Shown here: in pieces, positions 55,173-63,567 of the stretch
Layout: every line of letters starts with the position of its first letter
Position numbering within the stretch: position 1 is the stretch's first letter
Source of the DNA: Limnohabitans sp. Rim47
GTDB taxonomy: Bacteria > Pseudomonadota > Gammaproteobacteria > Burkholderiales > Burkholderiaceae_C
Reading direction: 5' to 3'
Assembly: GCF_001517545.1 (NCBI RefSeq)
Contig: NZ_FBYA01000001.1
Location: 840,930-904,929, forward strand
DNA: 64,000 bases
The notes under the pieces: model-generated
Database searches by the model: none
What the model saw: the letters and a program-made list of their open reading frames with translations, nothing else
Told to the model about the DNA's origin: nothing
Program-made: the position numbers and the translations under genes

Positions 55173-57029
55173 ATGCCCGCTTACCGTTCCAAGACATCCA
55201 CTGCCGGCCGCAACATGGCGGGTGCCCGTTCATTGTGGCGTGCCACAGGCATGAAGGACGATGATTTCAGCAAGCCGATCATCGCCATTGCCAACTCGTT
55301 CACCCAGTTTGTCCCGGGCCATGTGCATTTGAAGGATTTGGGCCAACTGGTAGCACGCGAGATTGAGGCGGCAGGCGGTGTGGCCAAAGAGTTCAACACC
55401 ATTGCCGTGGACGACGGCATCGCCATGGGCCACGACGGCATGCTTTACTCGCTGCCTAGCCGCGACATCATTGCCGACTCGGTCGAGTACATGGTCAACG
55501 CGCATTGTGCCGATGCGATTGTCTGCATCTCCAACTGCGACAAGATCACCCCCGGCATGCTGATGGCCGCCATGCGCTTGAACATCCCCGTGATCTTCGT
55601 GTCGGGTGGCCCGATGGAAGCGGGCAAAGTGCGCTTGGCCAACCCGCAAACGCAGGTCATGGAATTCAAAAAACTCGACCTGATCGACGCCATGGTGATG
55701 GCGGCCGACGACAAAGTGAGTGATGCCGATTTGGCCGAAGTCGAGCGCTCGGCTTGCCCGACCTGCGGTTCGTGCTCGGGCATGTTCACCGCCAACTCGA
55801 TGAACTGCTTGGCCGAAGCGCTGGGCTTGGCCTTGCCGGGCAACGGCACGGTGTTGGCCACACACGCCGATCGCGAAGAACTGTTCAAGCAAGCGGGTCG
55901 CACGATTGTAGATTTGTGCAAACGCTATTACGAGCAAGAAGACGCCTCGGTGTTGCCGCGCTCCATGGGTTTCAAAGCGTTTGAAAACGCCATTGCCCTG
56001 GACATCGCGATGGGCGGCTCCACCAACACCATCCTGCACATCCTGGCGATTGCTCAGGAGGCCGAAATTGAATTCACCATGGCCGACATCGACCGCATGT
56101 CGAAAATCGTGCCGCAGCTGTGCAAGGTCGCACCCAACACCAACAAGTACCACATCGAAGACGTGCACCGCGCAGGCGGCATCATGGGCATCTTGGGCGA
56201 GTTGGACCGGGCAGGTAAGCTGCACACCGATGTGGGCACCGTTTTGGGCAAGACCATGAAGCAAGTCCTGGACGAGTGGGACATTGCACGCAACCCCAGC
56301 GAGGCGGTCAAAAAGTTTTACATGGCAGGCCCCGCAGGCATCCCGACTCAGGTGGCTTTCAGCCAGAACACCCGTTGGCCGAGTCTGGACACCGACCGTG
56401 CCGAAGGCTGCATCCGTTCATTGGCCCATGCGTTCAACCAAGAAGGCGGCTTGGCTGTCCTGCGCGGCAACATTGCGCTGGATGGTTGCGTGGTCAAGAC
56501 CGCGGGTGTGGACGACAGCCTGATGGTGTTTGAAGGCCCCGCCCATGTGGTGGAGTCGCAAGACGAAGCGGTCGAAAACATCTTGAGCGACAAGGTCAAG
56601 GCGGGCGACATCGTGGTGGTGCGCTACGAAGGCCCCAAAGGTGGCCCCGGCATGCAAGAAATGCTGTATCCCACCAGCTACATCAAGTCCAAAGGTCTGG
56701 GCAAAGCCTGTGCCTTGCTGACCGATGGCCGCTTTTCGGGCGGTACATCGGGTTTGTCGATCGGCCACTGCTCTCCCGAAGCAGCAGCCGGCGGCACCAT
56801 TGGCTTGGTCAAAAACGGCGACCGCATCCGCATCGACATCCCGAACCGCAGCATCAACGTGCTGGTGAGCGATGAAGAGTTGGCCAAGCGCCGTGTCGAG
56901 CAAGACCAGTTGGGTTGGAAGCCCGCGCTGCCACGCCCGCGGAAAATTTCGGCGGCACTCAAAGCCTATGCTTTGTTGGCCACATCCGCCGACAAAGGTG
57001 CCGTGCGCGACTTGTCGCTGCTCGATTGA
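55173..57029 (+). CDS. ilvD: Dihydroxy-acid dehydratase
   Basis: A 618-residue Fe-S dehydratase, third step of valine/isoleucine synthesis. Cluster ligands are in CISNCDKITPGM and CPTCGSCSGMFTANSMNC. GGSTNTILHILA, and the C-terminal DGRFSGGTSGLSIGHCSPEA loop, are also diagnostic. ATG 55173 has AGGAG 6 bp upstream (a TTG directly before it is ignored). Long form, as in E. coli. lgt follows after 57 bp. Confidence 0.96.
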   Translation: MPAYRSKTSTAGRNMAGARSLWRATGMKDDDFSKPIIAIANSFTQFVPGHVHLKDLGQLVAREIEAAGGVAKEFNTIAVDDGIAMGHDGMLYSLPSRDIIADSVEYMVNAHCADAIVCISNCDKITPGMLMAAMRLNIPVIFVSGGPMEAGKVRLANPQTQVMEFKKLDLIDAMVMAADDKVSDADLAEVERSACPTCGSCSGMFTANSMNCLAEALGLALPGNGTVLATHADREELFKQAGRTIVDLCKRYYEQEDASVLPRSMGFKAFENAIALDIAMGGSTNTILHILAIAQEAEIEFTMADIDRMSKIVPQLCKVAPNTNKYHIEDVHRAGGIMGILGELDRAGKLHTDVGTVLGKTMKQVLDEWDIARNPSEAVKKFYMAGPAGIPTQVAFSQNTRWPSLDTDRAEGCIRSLAHAFNQEGGLAVLRGNIALDGCVVKTAGVDDSLMVFEGPAHVVESQDEAVENILSDKVKAGDIVVVRYEGPKGGPGMQEMLYPTSYIKSKGLGKACALLTDGRFSGGTSGLSIGHCSPEAAAGGTIGLVKNGDRIRIDIPNRSINVLVSDEELAKRRVEQDQLGWKPALPRPRKISAALKAYALLATSADKGAVRDLSLLD

Positions 57030-57086
57030 TACAGCCCTGTGGCATGACCGGCGATTTGTCTGTCATGCCGCTCCCGCGCAAATCCC

Positions 57087-57884
57087 ATGCTGATTCACCC
57101 TCAAATTGACCCTGTCGCCCTGCAGTTGGGGCCACTGGCCGTGCATTGGTATGGCTTGACTTACTTGGCAGCTTTCGGCCTGTTTTATTGGCTGGGCACG
57201 CGTCGTCTGGGGCACTTGCCCTTCAAAAACATGTCGCAATGGCAAAAGCGTGACATCGAAGACATTTTGTTTTTGGGGGTGTTGGGCGTCATCCTCGGTG
57301 GGCGTATTGGCTATTGCCTGTTTTACAAACCGGCTTATTACCTGGCCAACCCGCTGGAGGTTTTTGCGGTCTGGCAAGGCGGGATGAGTTTTCATGGCGG
57401 CATGCTGGGCGTGATCGCTGCCATGCTGTGGTTTGCTTTCTCGCGTAAAAGGGCGTTTTTGCAAGTCATGGACTTGGTGGCACCTTGCGTGCCCACAGGA
57501 CTTGCCGCTGGCCGAGTCGGTAATTTCATCAACGGTGAACTGTGGGGCCGTGTGGCCGATCCATCCTTGCCTTGGGCCATGCTTTTCCGCGGCGCGGGCG
57601 ATGCGCCGCGCCACCCCTCGCAGATCTACCAGTTCCTGATAGAAGGGTTGTTGTTGTTTGTGCTGCTGTGGCTTTATGCCCGCAAGCCGCGCCAGCAAGG
57701 GCAGGTGGCGGCTGCTTTCTTGTTCGGCTATGGCGTGTTCCGCTTCGTGGCTGAATACTTCCGCGAACCCGATGCGCATCTGGGCCTCTTGAGCCTGGGC
57801 ATGAGCATGGGACAGTGGCTGTGTGTGCCCATGATTTTGGGTGGCGCTGTCTTGTGGCTGTGGTGCGATCGCCGCGCGACCTGA
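57087..57884 (+). CDS. lgt: Prolipoprotein diacylglyceryl transferase
   Basis: A 265-residue inner-membrane enzyme with seven helices that adds diacylglycerol from phosphatidylglycerol to the lipobox cysteine, the first step in lipoprotein maturation (NlpD in this window is a client). GRIGYCLFY, SFHGGMLGVIAAM and the Lgt signature GRVGNFINGELWGR are present, with the conserved Arg, Asn and Glu. MLIHPQIDPVALQLGPLAVHW-like N-terminus is typical. Same strand as ilvD. Confidence 0.95.
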   Translation: MLIHPQIDPVALQLGPLAVHWYGLTYLAAFGLFYWLGTRRLGHLPFKNMSQWQKRDIEDILFLGVLGVILGGRIGYCLFYKPAYYLANPLEVFAVWQGGMSFHGGMLGVIAAMLWFAFSRKRAFLQVMDLVAPCVPTGLAAGRVGNFINGELWGRVADPSLPWAMLFRGAGDAPRHPSQIYQFLIEGLLLFVLLWLYARKPRQQGQVAAAFLFGYGVFRFVAEYFREPDAHLGLLSLGMSMGQWLCVPMILGGAVLWLWCDRRAT

Positions 57885-58048
57885 GCGCGCAGTGCCAAGC
57901 GGTTTTCAGCGGTCCAGTGCCAGGACAGTGCTGTTGCTTAACTTCCAGTGATTTACCTGCTTTAACGGTTTGATCGGCTTTGAATCAGGGTAAGTCCTGA
58001 GGCTTAAAAGTGTCTCGTTTCGCCGACATGGCTCGCTGGATTGCTTGT

Positions 58049-58074
58049 AATTACTCATAATTACCAGAAATTAC
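58049..58074 (+). promoter_or_regulatory. Three phased AATTAC repeats before the GntR gene
   Basis: AATTAC occurs at 58049-58054, 58059-58064 and 58069-58074, exactly one turn (10 bp) apart, 13 bp before the regulator's start codon. Their phasing and place suggest an operator for autoregulation of the malonate cluster. Confidence 0.55.
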
Positions 58075-58086
58075 AGAAAGACACCG

Positions 58087-58791
58087 ATGTCCGGACACGT
58101 CAACTCCATGCATGACCAAGTGGCGCAGCAACTGCGCGACCTGATCTTTGGTGGTGAGTTGTCGCCGGGTGCCTTTGTGGACGAAACCCTGCTTTGTGAG
58201 CAGCTGGCCGTTTCGCGCACCCCGCTGAGAGAGGCGCTCAAGGTGCTGACGGCCGAAGGTCTGATCCGGCACGAGCCCCGGCGCGGCTGTTTTGTCAACC
58301 AAGTCAGCGAGCAGGACTTGGACGAAATATTTCCGGTCATTGCCTTGCTTGAAGGACGCTGCGCCTTCGAGGCAACACAGCAGGCCACTGACGCTGACAT
58401 CGCCACGCTCGATGTGCTGCACCACCAACTTGAAGACAGTGCGGCACATGGCCTGATCCCCCAGTACTACGCAGCCAACTACGCGATTCATGAGGCCATC
58501 ATCGCCATGGCGGGCAACAAATGGCTGGCCCAGGTGATCGGCGATTTGCGCAAGATCCTCAAGCTGGCCCGTTTGCAGCAGCTCAATGCGCCGGGGCGTT
58601 TGAGCCAGTCTTTGAATGAGCACATGGTGATTTTTGCAGCCCTCAAAGCACGGGACGCCGAAGGGGCCGATGCGGCCATGCGAAACCATTTGACGCAACA
58701 GCGCGAGGCTTTGCGCTTGCTGGCCCGCCAGAACAAAAGCCGAATCAGCGTCAGCAACCTGGAACAGGTTAAGCACGGGGTTTCAACATGA
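58087..58791 (+). CDS. GntR family transcriptional regulator (FCD domain)
   Basis: A 234-residue FadR-subfamily regulator. Winged helix-turn-helix at residues 8-75 (VAQQLRDLIFGGELSPGAFV, LAVSRTPLREALKVLTAEGL), then an all-helical FCD ligand-binding domain (about 85-215). It lies directly before, and overlaps by ATGA, the malonyl-CoA decarboxylase gene, so it is most likely the malonate-responsive regulator of the cluster (MatR-like). Repeats upstream are its probable operator. Confidence 0.9.
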   Translation: MSGHVNSMHDQVAQQLRDLIFGGELSPGAFVDETLLCEQLAVSRTPLREALKVLTAEGLIRHEPRRGCFVNQVSEQDLDEIFPVIALLEGRCAFEATQQATDADIATLDVLHHQLEDSAAHGLIPQYYAANYAIHEAIIAMAGNKWLAQVIGDLRKILKLARLQQLNAPGRLSQSLNEHMVIFAALKARDAEGADAAMRNHLTQQREALRLLARQNKSRISVSNLEQVKHGVST

Positions 58792-60269
58792 ACACTTCTG
58801 AGTGGATTGGCCGAACGGTGGCGGGTTGGCTGCCTGCAGGCAAGCGCCAAGGGGCCAGCAAGGCGATAACGACCGACAGCAAACCAGAAAGCCGCACGAG
58901 CAAGCCCGCAGTCGGCAAAGAAGCGCTTGTTCGTTCCTCACGCGAGCGGCTCAATGCCACTTTGCGTCAAAATCAAGAGGCTTTGTCGCCCCGCGTTTTG
59001 CGCCGAACCTTGATCGAGTTGCAAGCGATCGTGGACCCCAGTGTGAGCGAGGTCGAGGGCGGCAAACGCGCGCGGGGTGTGGCCCAGTGGTACAGCAAGG
59101 CCACGCCCGAGCAGCGGGAAGACTGTTGGCTGCTGATGAGCGAGCAGTTTGCGCCAGATGCAAGCAAGGTCAAGGCTGCGCGTGAGCAGTACGAAGCGGC
59201 CGTGGGCACACCCGACGAAGGTGTTGCCGAGATCCGTTTGCGCAAGGCCCTGGTGTCGCCACGGACCCGTTTGCTTCAACGTTTTGCGGTTTTCCCCGAA
59301 GGCATGCGTTTTCTGGTGGATCTGCGGGCGCAACTGCTGCCCGTGCTCAAAGGCAATAAGCGGCTTTTGGCCCTTGAGGCCGAGTTGGAAAACCTGTTCA
59401 CCACTTGGTTCGATGTGGCGTTTTTGGAGTTGCGCCGCATCAGCTGGGATTCGCCTGCCAGTCTGGTCGAAAAACTGATCAAGTACGAAGCGGTGCACGA
59501 CATCAAGAGCTGGGGCGACGTCAAGAATCGGCTTGATTCTGACCGCCGTTGCTACGGATTCTTCCACCCACGCTTGCCCGATGAGCCGCTGATTTTTGTG
59601 GAAGTAGCGTTCATGGACGAGATGGCCTCCAGCATCAGCCCGCTACTGGACGAGTCGGCGGCGGCGGTTGATCTGAGCAAGGCCACGACCGCGATTTTTT
59701 ACTCCATCAGCAACACACAGACGGGCTTGAAAGGGGTGAGCTTTGGTGACTCCCTGATCAAGCGGGTGGTGGAAACTTTGCGGGCAGATTTTCCAAAACT
59801 CAAAGTCTTTGCCACTTTGTCCCCCATTCCCGGATTGCGTTCTTGGCTCACGAAAAACGCGGCCCGCATGCTGGATCAGACACCGGAAAAAATGCGAGGC
59901 CAGTTGGGTCTTGCTGTCGGATTCGAGCCGCCAACCGCCGCGCATGTGCTGTCTGCCCTTGACACGGTGGTCACACTCGATGACCGCTCCGCGCTGCGTC
60001 AATGGTTGCTGGCTTGTGCTGCGCAATACCTGGGCAAAGAGCTGATCGATGATCGACCCACCGATCCTGTGGCCCGCTTCCACTTGGGCAATGGCGCCAG
60101 AGTGGAGCACATTCACTGGGGGGCCGATTTGTCTACCAAAGGGCTCAAACAATCTTGGGGTTTGATGGTCAATTATTTGTACGACTTGCGGAAAATTGAC
60201 AAGCACCGTCAAATGCTGGCGACCAGTAAGGCCCCTGTGTCCAGCGACGTAGACAAGCTGTTTTTGTGA
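58788..60269 (+). CDS. matA: Malonyl-CoA decarboxylase
   Basis: A 493-residue enzyme that converts malonyl-CoA to acetyl-CoA and CO2. An N-terminal helical domain (about 60-230) is followed by the acetyltransferase-like catalytic domain with HPRLPDEPLIFVEVAF, YSISNTQTGLKGVSFG (Ser) and FHLGNGARVEHIHWGAD (His), matching the Ser-His pair of human/Rhodopseudomonas MCD. Coupled to the GntR gene. With malonyl-CoA synthetase (61384) it forms the CoA-dependent MatA/MatB route to acetyl-CoA. Confidence 0.93.
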   Translation: MNTSEWIGRTVAGWLPAGKRQGASKAITTDSKPESRTSKPAVGKEALVRSSRERLNATLRQNQEALSPRVLRRTLIELQAIVDPSVSEVEGGKRARGVAQWYSKATPEQREDCWLLMSEQFAPDASKVKAAREQYEAAVGTPDEGVAEIRLRKALVSPRTRLLQRFAVFPEGMRFLVDLRAQLLPVLKGNKRLLALEAELENLFTTWFDVAFLELRRISWDSPASLVEKLIKYEAVHDIKSWGDVKNRLDSDRRCYGFFHPRLPDEPLIFVEVAFMDEMASSISPLLDESAAAVDLSKATTAIFYSISNTQTGLKGVSFGDSLIKRVVETLRADFPKLKVFATLSPIPGLRSWLTKNAARMLDQTPEKMRGQLGLAVGFEPPTAAHVLSALDTVVTLDDRSALRQWLLACAAQYLGKELIDDRPTDPVARFHLGNGARVEHIHWGADLSTKGLKQSWGLMVNYLYDLRKIDKHRQMLATSKAPVSSDVDKLFL

Positions 60270-60311
60270 GAAAAGACCCGCTTCCATTTTTATAACTAAG
60301 GAGACAAACCC

Positions 60312-61310
60312 ATGAAAAAATCCATTCACACCTGCAGCGACCGCCGCGATTGGCTCAAGTGGGGCCTTGCGGCATCTGCCAGTGCTGCCATGCCCGCGTG
60401 GGCGCAATCGGCTTGGCCCGCTAAACCCGTCACGATGGTCGTGCCTTTCCCGGCCGGTGGCGGCACAGACGCTTTCGCGCGGCCCATGTCGGCTCAATTT
60501 TCCAGGCTGACTGGCAAACAGTTGATCGTCGACAACCGGGGCGGAGCAGGGGGCACCTTAGGGGCCGGTATTGCGGCCAAGGCGACACCCGACGGCTACA
60601 CCTTGTTCATGGGCGCCGTTCACCACACCATTGCGCCCAGCATGTATCCCAAGCTGGACTACGACCTCGAACGCGACTTGATTCCATTGATCCAGGTCGC
60701 CAGCGTGCCCCAAGTGCTGGTGGTCAACCCCAAGAAGGTCCAAGCGGCCGACTTCAAAGCCTTCTTGGATTTTGTCAAAAAGAACCCTGGCCGTCTGAAT
60801 TACGGCTCAGCCGGCGGCGGCACCTCGCACCATTTGGCGGGCGAGCTGTTCAAGCTACAAACCAACACCTTCATTACCCACATCCCATATCGCGGAGCAG
60901 GCCCGGCCTTGCAAGACCTGATTGCGGGCAATGTCGACATGATGTTTGACGGCCTGGGATCTTCGGCTACGCACATCAAGGGCGGCCGCATCAAGGCCAT
61001 GATGGTGTCTGGCAGCAAGCGCAACCCGGCTTTCCCGGATGTACCTTGCTCCGCCGAGTTGGGTTTGCCCGATTACACCGTCTCAACCTGGTATGGCGTG
61101 TGGGCTCCAAAAGGTACGCCCGCCGATGTCCAAGCAAGGGCTATTGAAGAAATTCGACGCGCTTGCCTGACCGATGAAGCCAAAGTCGTGTGGGCGGGGC
61201 AGGGGGCTGAATTTCCAAACCTGACCACGAACCAATTTGATGCTTTCATCAAAAAAGAACTGGCCAAGTGGTCGCAAGTGGTCAAGGCCTCTGGCGCCAA
61301 ACTGGACTGA
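60312..61310 (+). CDS. Bug-family tripartite tricarboxylate transporter receptor
   Basis: A 332-residue periplasmic binding protein of the Bug/TctC family, probably for malonate given its position between matA and matB. The signal peptide carries a Tat-like twin arginine (DRRDWLKWG) and ends at AWAQ. Mature part begins WPAKPVTMVVPFPAGGGTDAF, a family hallmark, with YGSAGGGTSHHLAGELF and IPYRGAGPALQDLIAG forming the carboxylate pocket. No TctA/TctB membrane genes are nearby, so it must use a partner encoded elsewhere. AAGGAGA ribosome-binding site. Confidence 0.92.
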   Translation: MKKSIHTCSDRRDWLKWGLAASASAAMPAWAQSAWPAKPVTMVVPFPAGGGTDAFARPMSAQFSRLTGKQLIVDNRGGAGGTLGAGIAAKATPDGYTLFMGAVHHTIAPSMYPKLDYDLERDLIPLIQVASVPQVLVVNPKKVQAADFKAFLDFVKKNPGRLNYGSAGGGTSHHLAGELFKLQTNTFITHIPYRGAGPALQDLIAGNVDMMFDGLGSSATHIKGGRIKAMMVSGSKRNPAFPDVPCSAELGLPDYTVSTWYGVWAPKGTPADVQARAIEEIRRACLTDEAKVVWAGQGAEFPNLTTNQFDAFIKKELAKWSQVVKASGAKLD

Positions 61311-61383
61311 TTTTTTTATCGCGGCGTTAACAACCTGGGCATCCGGGTTGTGCCCACATTTTCAATGTTTTGATCTGATGTCA

Positions 61384-62948
61384 TGAGCAATCACAATCTC
61401 TTTTCTGCCTTGCGGGCCGCTTTCCCGACGGACCTGACAGCGGTGGCCGTCGAAACCGATGATGGGCTGAGCTACAGCTGGTTAGACCTGGACCGCGCCA
61501 CGGCCATGATGGCCAACTTGCTGCAATCGCTTGACTTGCCAGAGGGCAGTCGGGTCGCCGTGCAGGTCGAAAAATCGGTCGAGGCCATGATTTTGTACTT
61601 GGCTACTTTGCGGGCCGGGTATGTGTTTTTGCCGCTGAACACCGCTTACCAAAGTGCCGAGATTGAGTATTTCATTGGCAACGCCGAGCCTGCGGTGGTG
61701 GTTTGCAGCGGTGCTCATTTTGGTTGGGTCAGCAAGATCGCGTTCAAGGCGGGCACACAGCATGTCTTTACCCTCAACGAGGACCGCACGGGCAGTTTGC
61801 TCGACCGTGCTGCGCGCCACAGCGACCAGCACAAACCCGTGGTACGCACAGCCGATGACTTGGCCGCCATTCTTTACACCAGTGGTACAACGGGTCGCAG
61901 CAAAGGCGCGATGCTCACTCACGGCAACATGCTCAGCAATGCGCTCACGCTCAAGGATTATTGGGGTTGGACGAAGTCCGGGGGGCCAGAAGGCCGTGGC
62001 GATGTGTTGATCCACGCGCTGCCGATTTTTCATGTGCACGGCTTGTTTGTGGCCATACACGGTGCACTGATCAACGGCAGCAAGATGATCTGGATGGCCA
62101 AATTCGATCCCCAACGAGCCATCGCCAACATGGCGAAGGCCACCGTGTTCATGGGCGTGCCGACACTGTATGTGCGGATGTTGGCCGAAGCTTCGCTGAA
62201 CAAGGCAGCTGTTAAAAACATGCGCTTGTTCGTTGCAGGTTCCGCGCCTTTGCTGATTGAGACGTTCACAGAATGGCAAACGCGCACGGGTCACACCATA
62301 TTGGAGCGCTACGGCATGAGCGAAACGGCCATGCTGACCTCCAACCCCTATGCGGCTGACGATCGGTATGCCAAACAGTCCGAGCGGCGAGGCGGTACGG
62401 TGGGCTTTCCATTGCCCGATGTGTCTTTGCGTGTGCGCGGAGAAAACGAGCAAAACATGCCGGTGGGCGAGATTGGCGATATTCAGGTTAAGGGCCCCAA
62501 TGTGTTCAAGGGCTACTGGCGCATGCCCGAAAAAACCGCCGAAGAGTTCACGGGTGACGGTTATTTCAAAACCGGCGATGTGGGCAAGTTCGACGAACGA
62601 GGCTATGTGACGATCGTGGGGCGAAGCAAAGACCTGATCATCAGCGGAGGCTACAACGTGTACCCTGCCGAAATTGAGGGCTACATCAATGAAATGCCCG
62701 GTGTGACTGAGAGCGCCGTGGTGGGCGTGCCCCACCCTGACTTTGGCGAGGTGGGCGTGGCGGTGCTCATTGCCAAATCAGGTGCCGATCTTCAGCCAGA
62801 TGCGATCGTGGCCGAGCTCAAGGCCAAGCTGGCCAACTTCAAGATTCCTAAGCGCTGTTTTGTGGTGGCCGAGTTGCCACGAAACACCATGGGCAAGGTA
62901 CAAAAGAACCTGCTTCGTGAACAATACAAGGGCTTGTTCGCAAGCTGA
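61384..62948 (+). CDS. matB: Malonyl-CoA synthetase (AMP-binding)
   Basis: An adenylate-forming ligase of about 520 residues, starting at ATG 61384 (a TTG/ATG choice nearby does not change the domains). P-loop-like motif ILYTSGTTGRSKGAMLTHGN, then YGMSETAMLTSNPY, the hinge GRSKDLIISGGYNVYPAEIE and the catalytic lysine in LPRNTMGKVQKNLLRE. It makes malonyl-CoA from malonate, CoA and ATP. Assignment to MatB rather than another acyl-CoA ligase rests on the neighbouring malonyl-CoA decarboxylase and the RYGMSE motif of MatB enzymes. Confidence 0.9.
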
Positions 62949-63019
62949 TCTGTGCTTCGGGCGCGCTTGTCAAGCGTGCCCAAAGTCCATGCCATTTCAA
63001 GTGTCTGCTGAGCCTGAAA

Positions 63020-63463
63020 TCAGCGCAAAACCAGCACCGGTGTGTGAGAGTGCGTCAAAACCTGTTGGGTTTCGCTACCGAGCAGCAAGCGTTTGATGCC
63101 TTTGCGCCCATGCGAAGCCATGACGATCAAATCGGCATTTTGCTTTTTAGCAGCGGCAATGATGGCGTCCGAAACAACATCGGATTTGACCGTGACCGCT
63201 TTGGTTTCTACGCCTTTGGCTTTGGCTGCTTTTTCCACGGCTGCTAACTGAACACGGGCTGATTCAGTCCATTGCGTTTCAACGCGCGAAATCTCATCTG
63301 CCGACAGGGGAATGCTGCCCTCAAAATAGGCTTGAGGGTAACGCGGCACCACCTTCAGCGCGACCAATTCCGCGCCACAAGTCGCGGCCAACGCAATGGC
63401 GCTGGCAACGGCTTTTTTAGACAAGGCAGAACCATCGGTGGCCACGAGAATGCGTTTGTACAT
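63020..63463 (-). CDS. Universal stress protein (UspA family)
   Basis: A 147-residue cytoplasmic USP: ILVATDGSALSKKAVASAIA at the start and the ATP-binding GxxGx9GS loop ASHGRKGIKRLLLGSETQQV near residues 116-135, so an ATP-binding type. TCTGGAG ribosome-binding site. An ANR/FNR box lies upstream with a -10 at class-II distance, so expression is likely induced by low oxygen, as for many USPs near cbb3 genes. Confidence 0.93.
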   Translation of the reverse strand: MYKRILVATDGSALSKKAVASAIALAATCGAELVALKVVPRYPQAYFEGSIPLSADEISRVETQWTESARVQLAAVEKAAKAKGVETKAVTVKSDVVSDAIIAAAKKQNADLIVMASHGRKGIKRLLLGSETQQVLTHSHTPVLVLR

Positions 63464-63491
63464 GAAGTGCTCCAGAGGGTTGTAAAACTCC

Positions 63492-63497
63492 AGCTTA
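63492..63497 (-). promoter_or_regulatory. -10 element of the universal stress gene
   Basis: TAAGCT on the minus strand begins 29.5 bp from the centre of the ANR/FNR box, the exact class-II spacing. Predicted start near 63485 gives a 22-base leader containing the Shine-Dalgarno sequence. Confidence 0.6.
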
Positions 63498-63519
63498 GAA
63501 GACGTAGGCCCTTCATCAA

Positions 63520-63533
63520 TTGATGCACATCAA
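63520..63533. promoter_or_regulatory. ANR/FNR box
   Basis: TTGAT-GCAC-ATCAA is a perfect match to the FNR/ANR consensus TTGAT-N4-ATCAA. It lies between the divergent universal stress and ccoI genes and is symmetrical, so it can serve both. Confidence 0.9.
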
Positions 63534-63555
63534 GCTTTGTGCGCTGCTGATGTCG

Positions 63556-63561
63556 TATCGT
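63556..63561 (+). promoter_or_regulatory. -10 element of ccoI
   Basis: TATCGT begins 29.5 bp from the ANR/FNR box centre on the ccoI side, again class-II spacing. It puts the predicted transcript start at about 63568, the A of the ccoI ATG, implying a leaderless or very short-leader mRNA. Confidence 0.5.
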
Positions 63562-63567
63562 AGGAAC

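Noticed and set aside
62959..62981. GC-rich hairpin GGGCGCGCTT/AAGCGTGCCC between matB and the universal stress gene
   Set aside because: A stable stem, but there is no T run on either strand, so I do not call it an intrinsic terminator.
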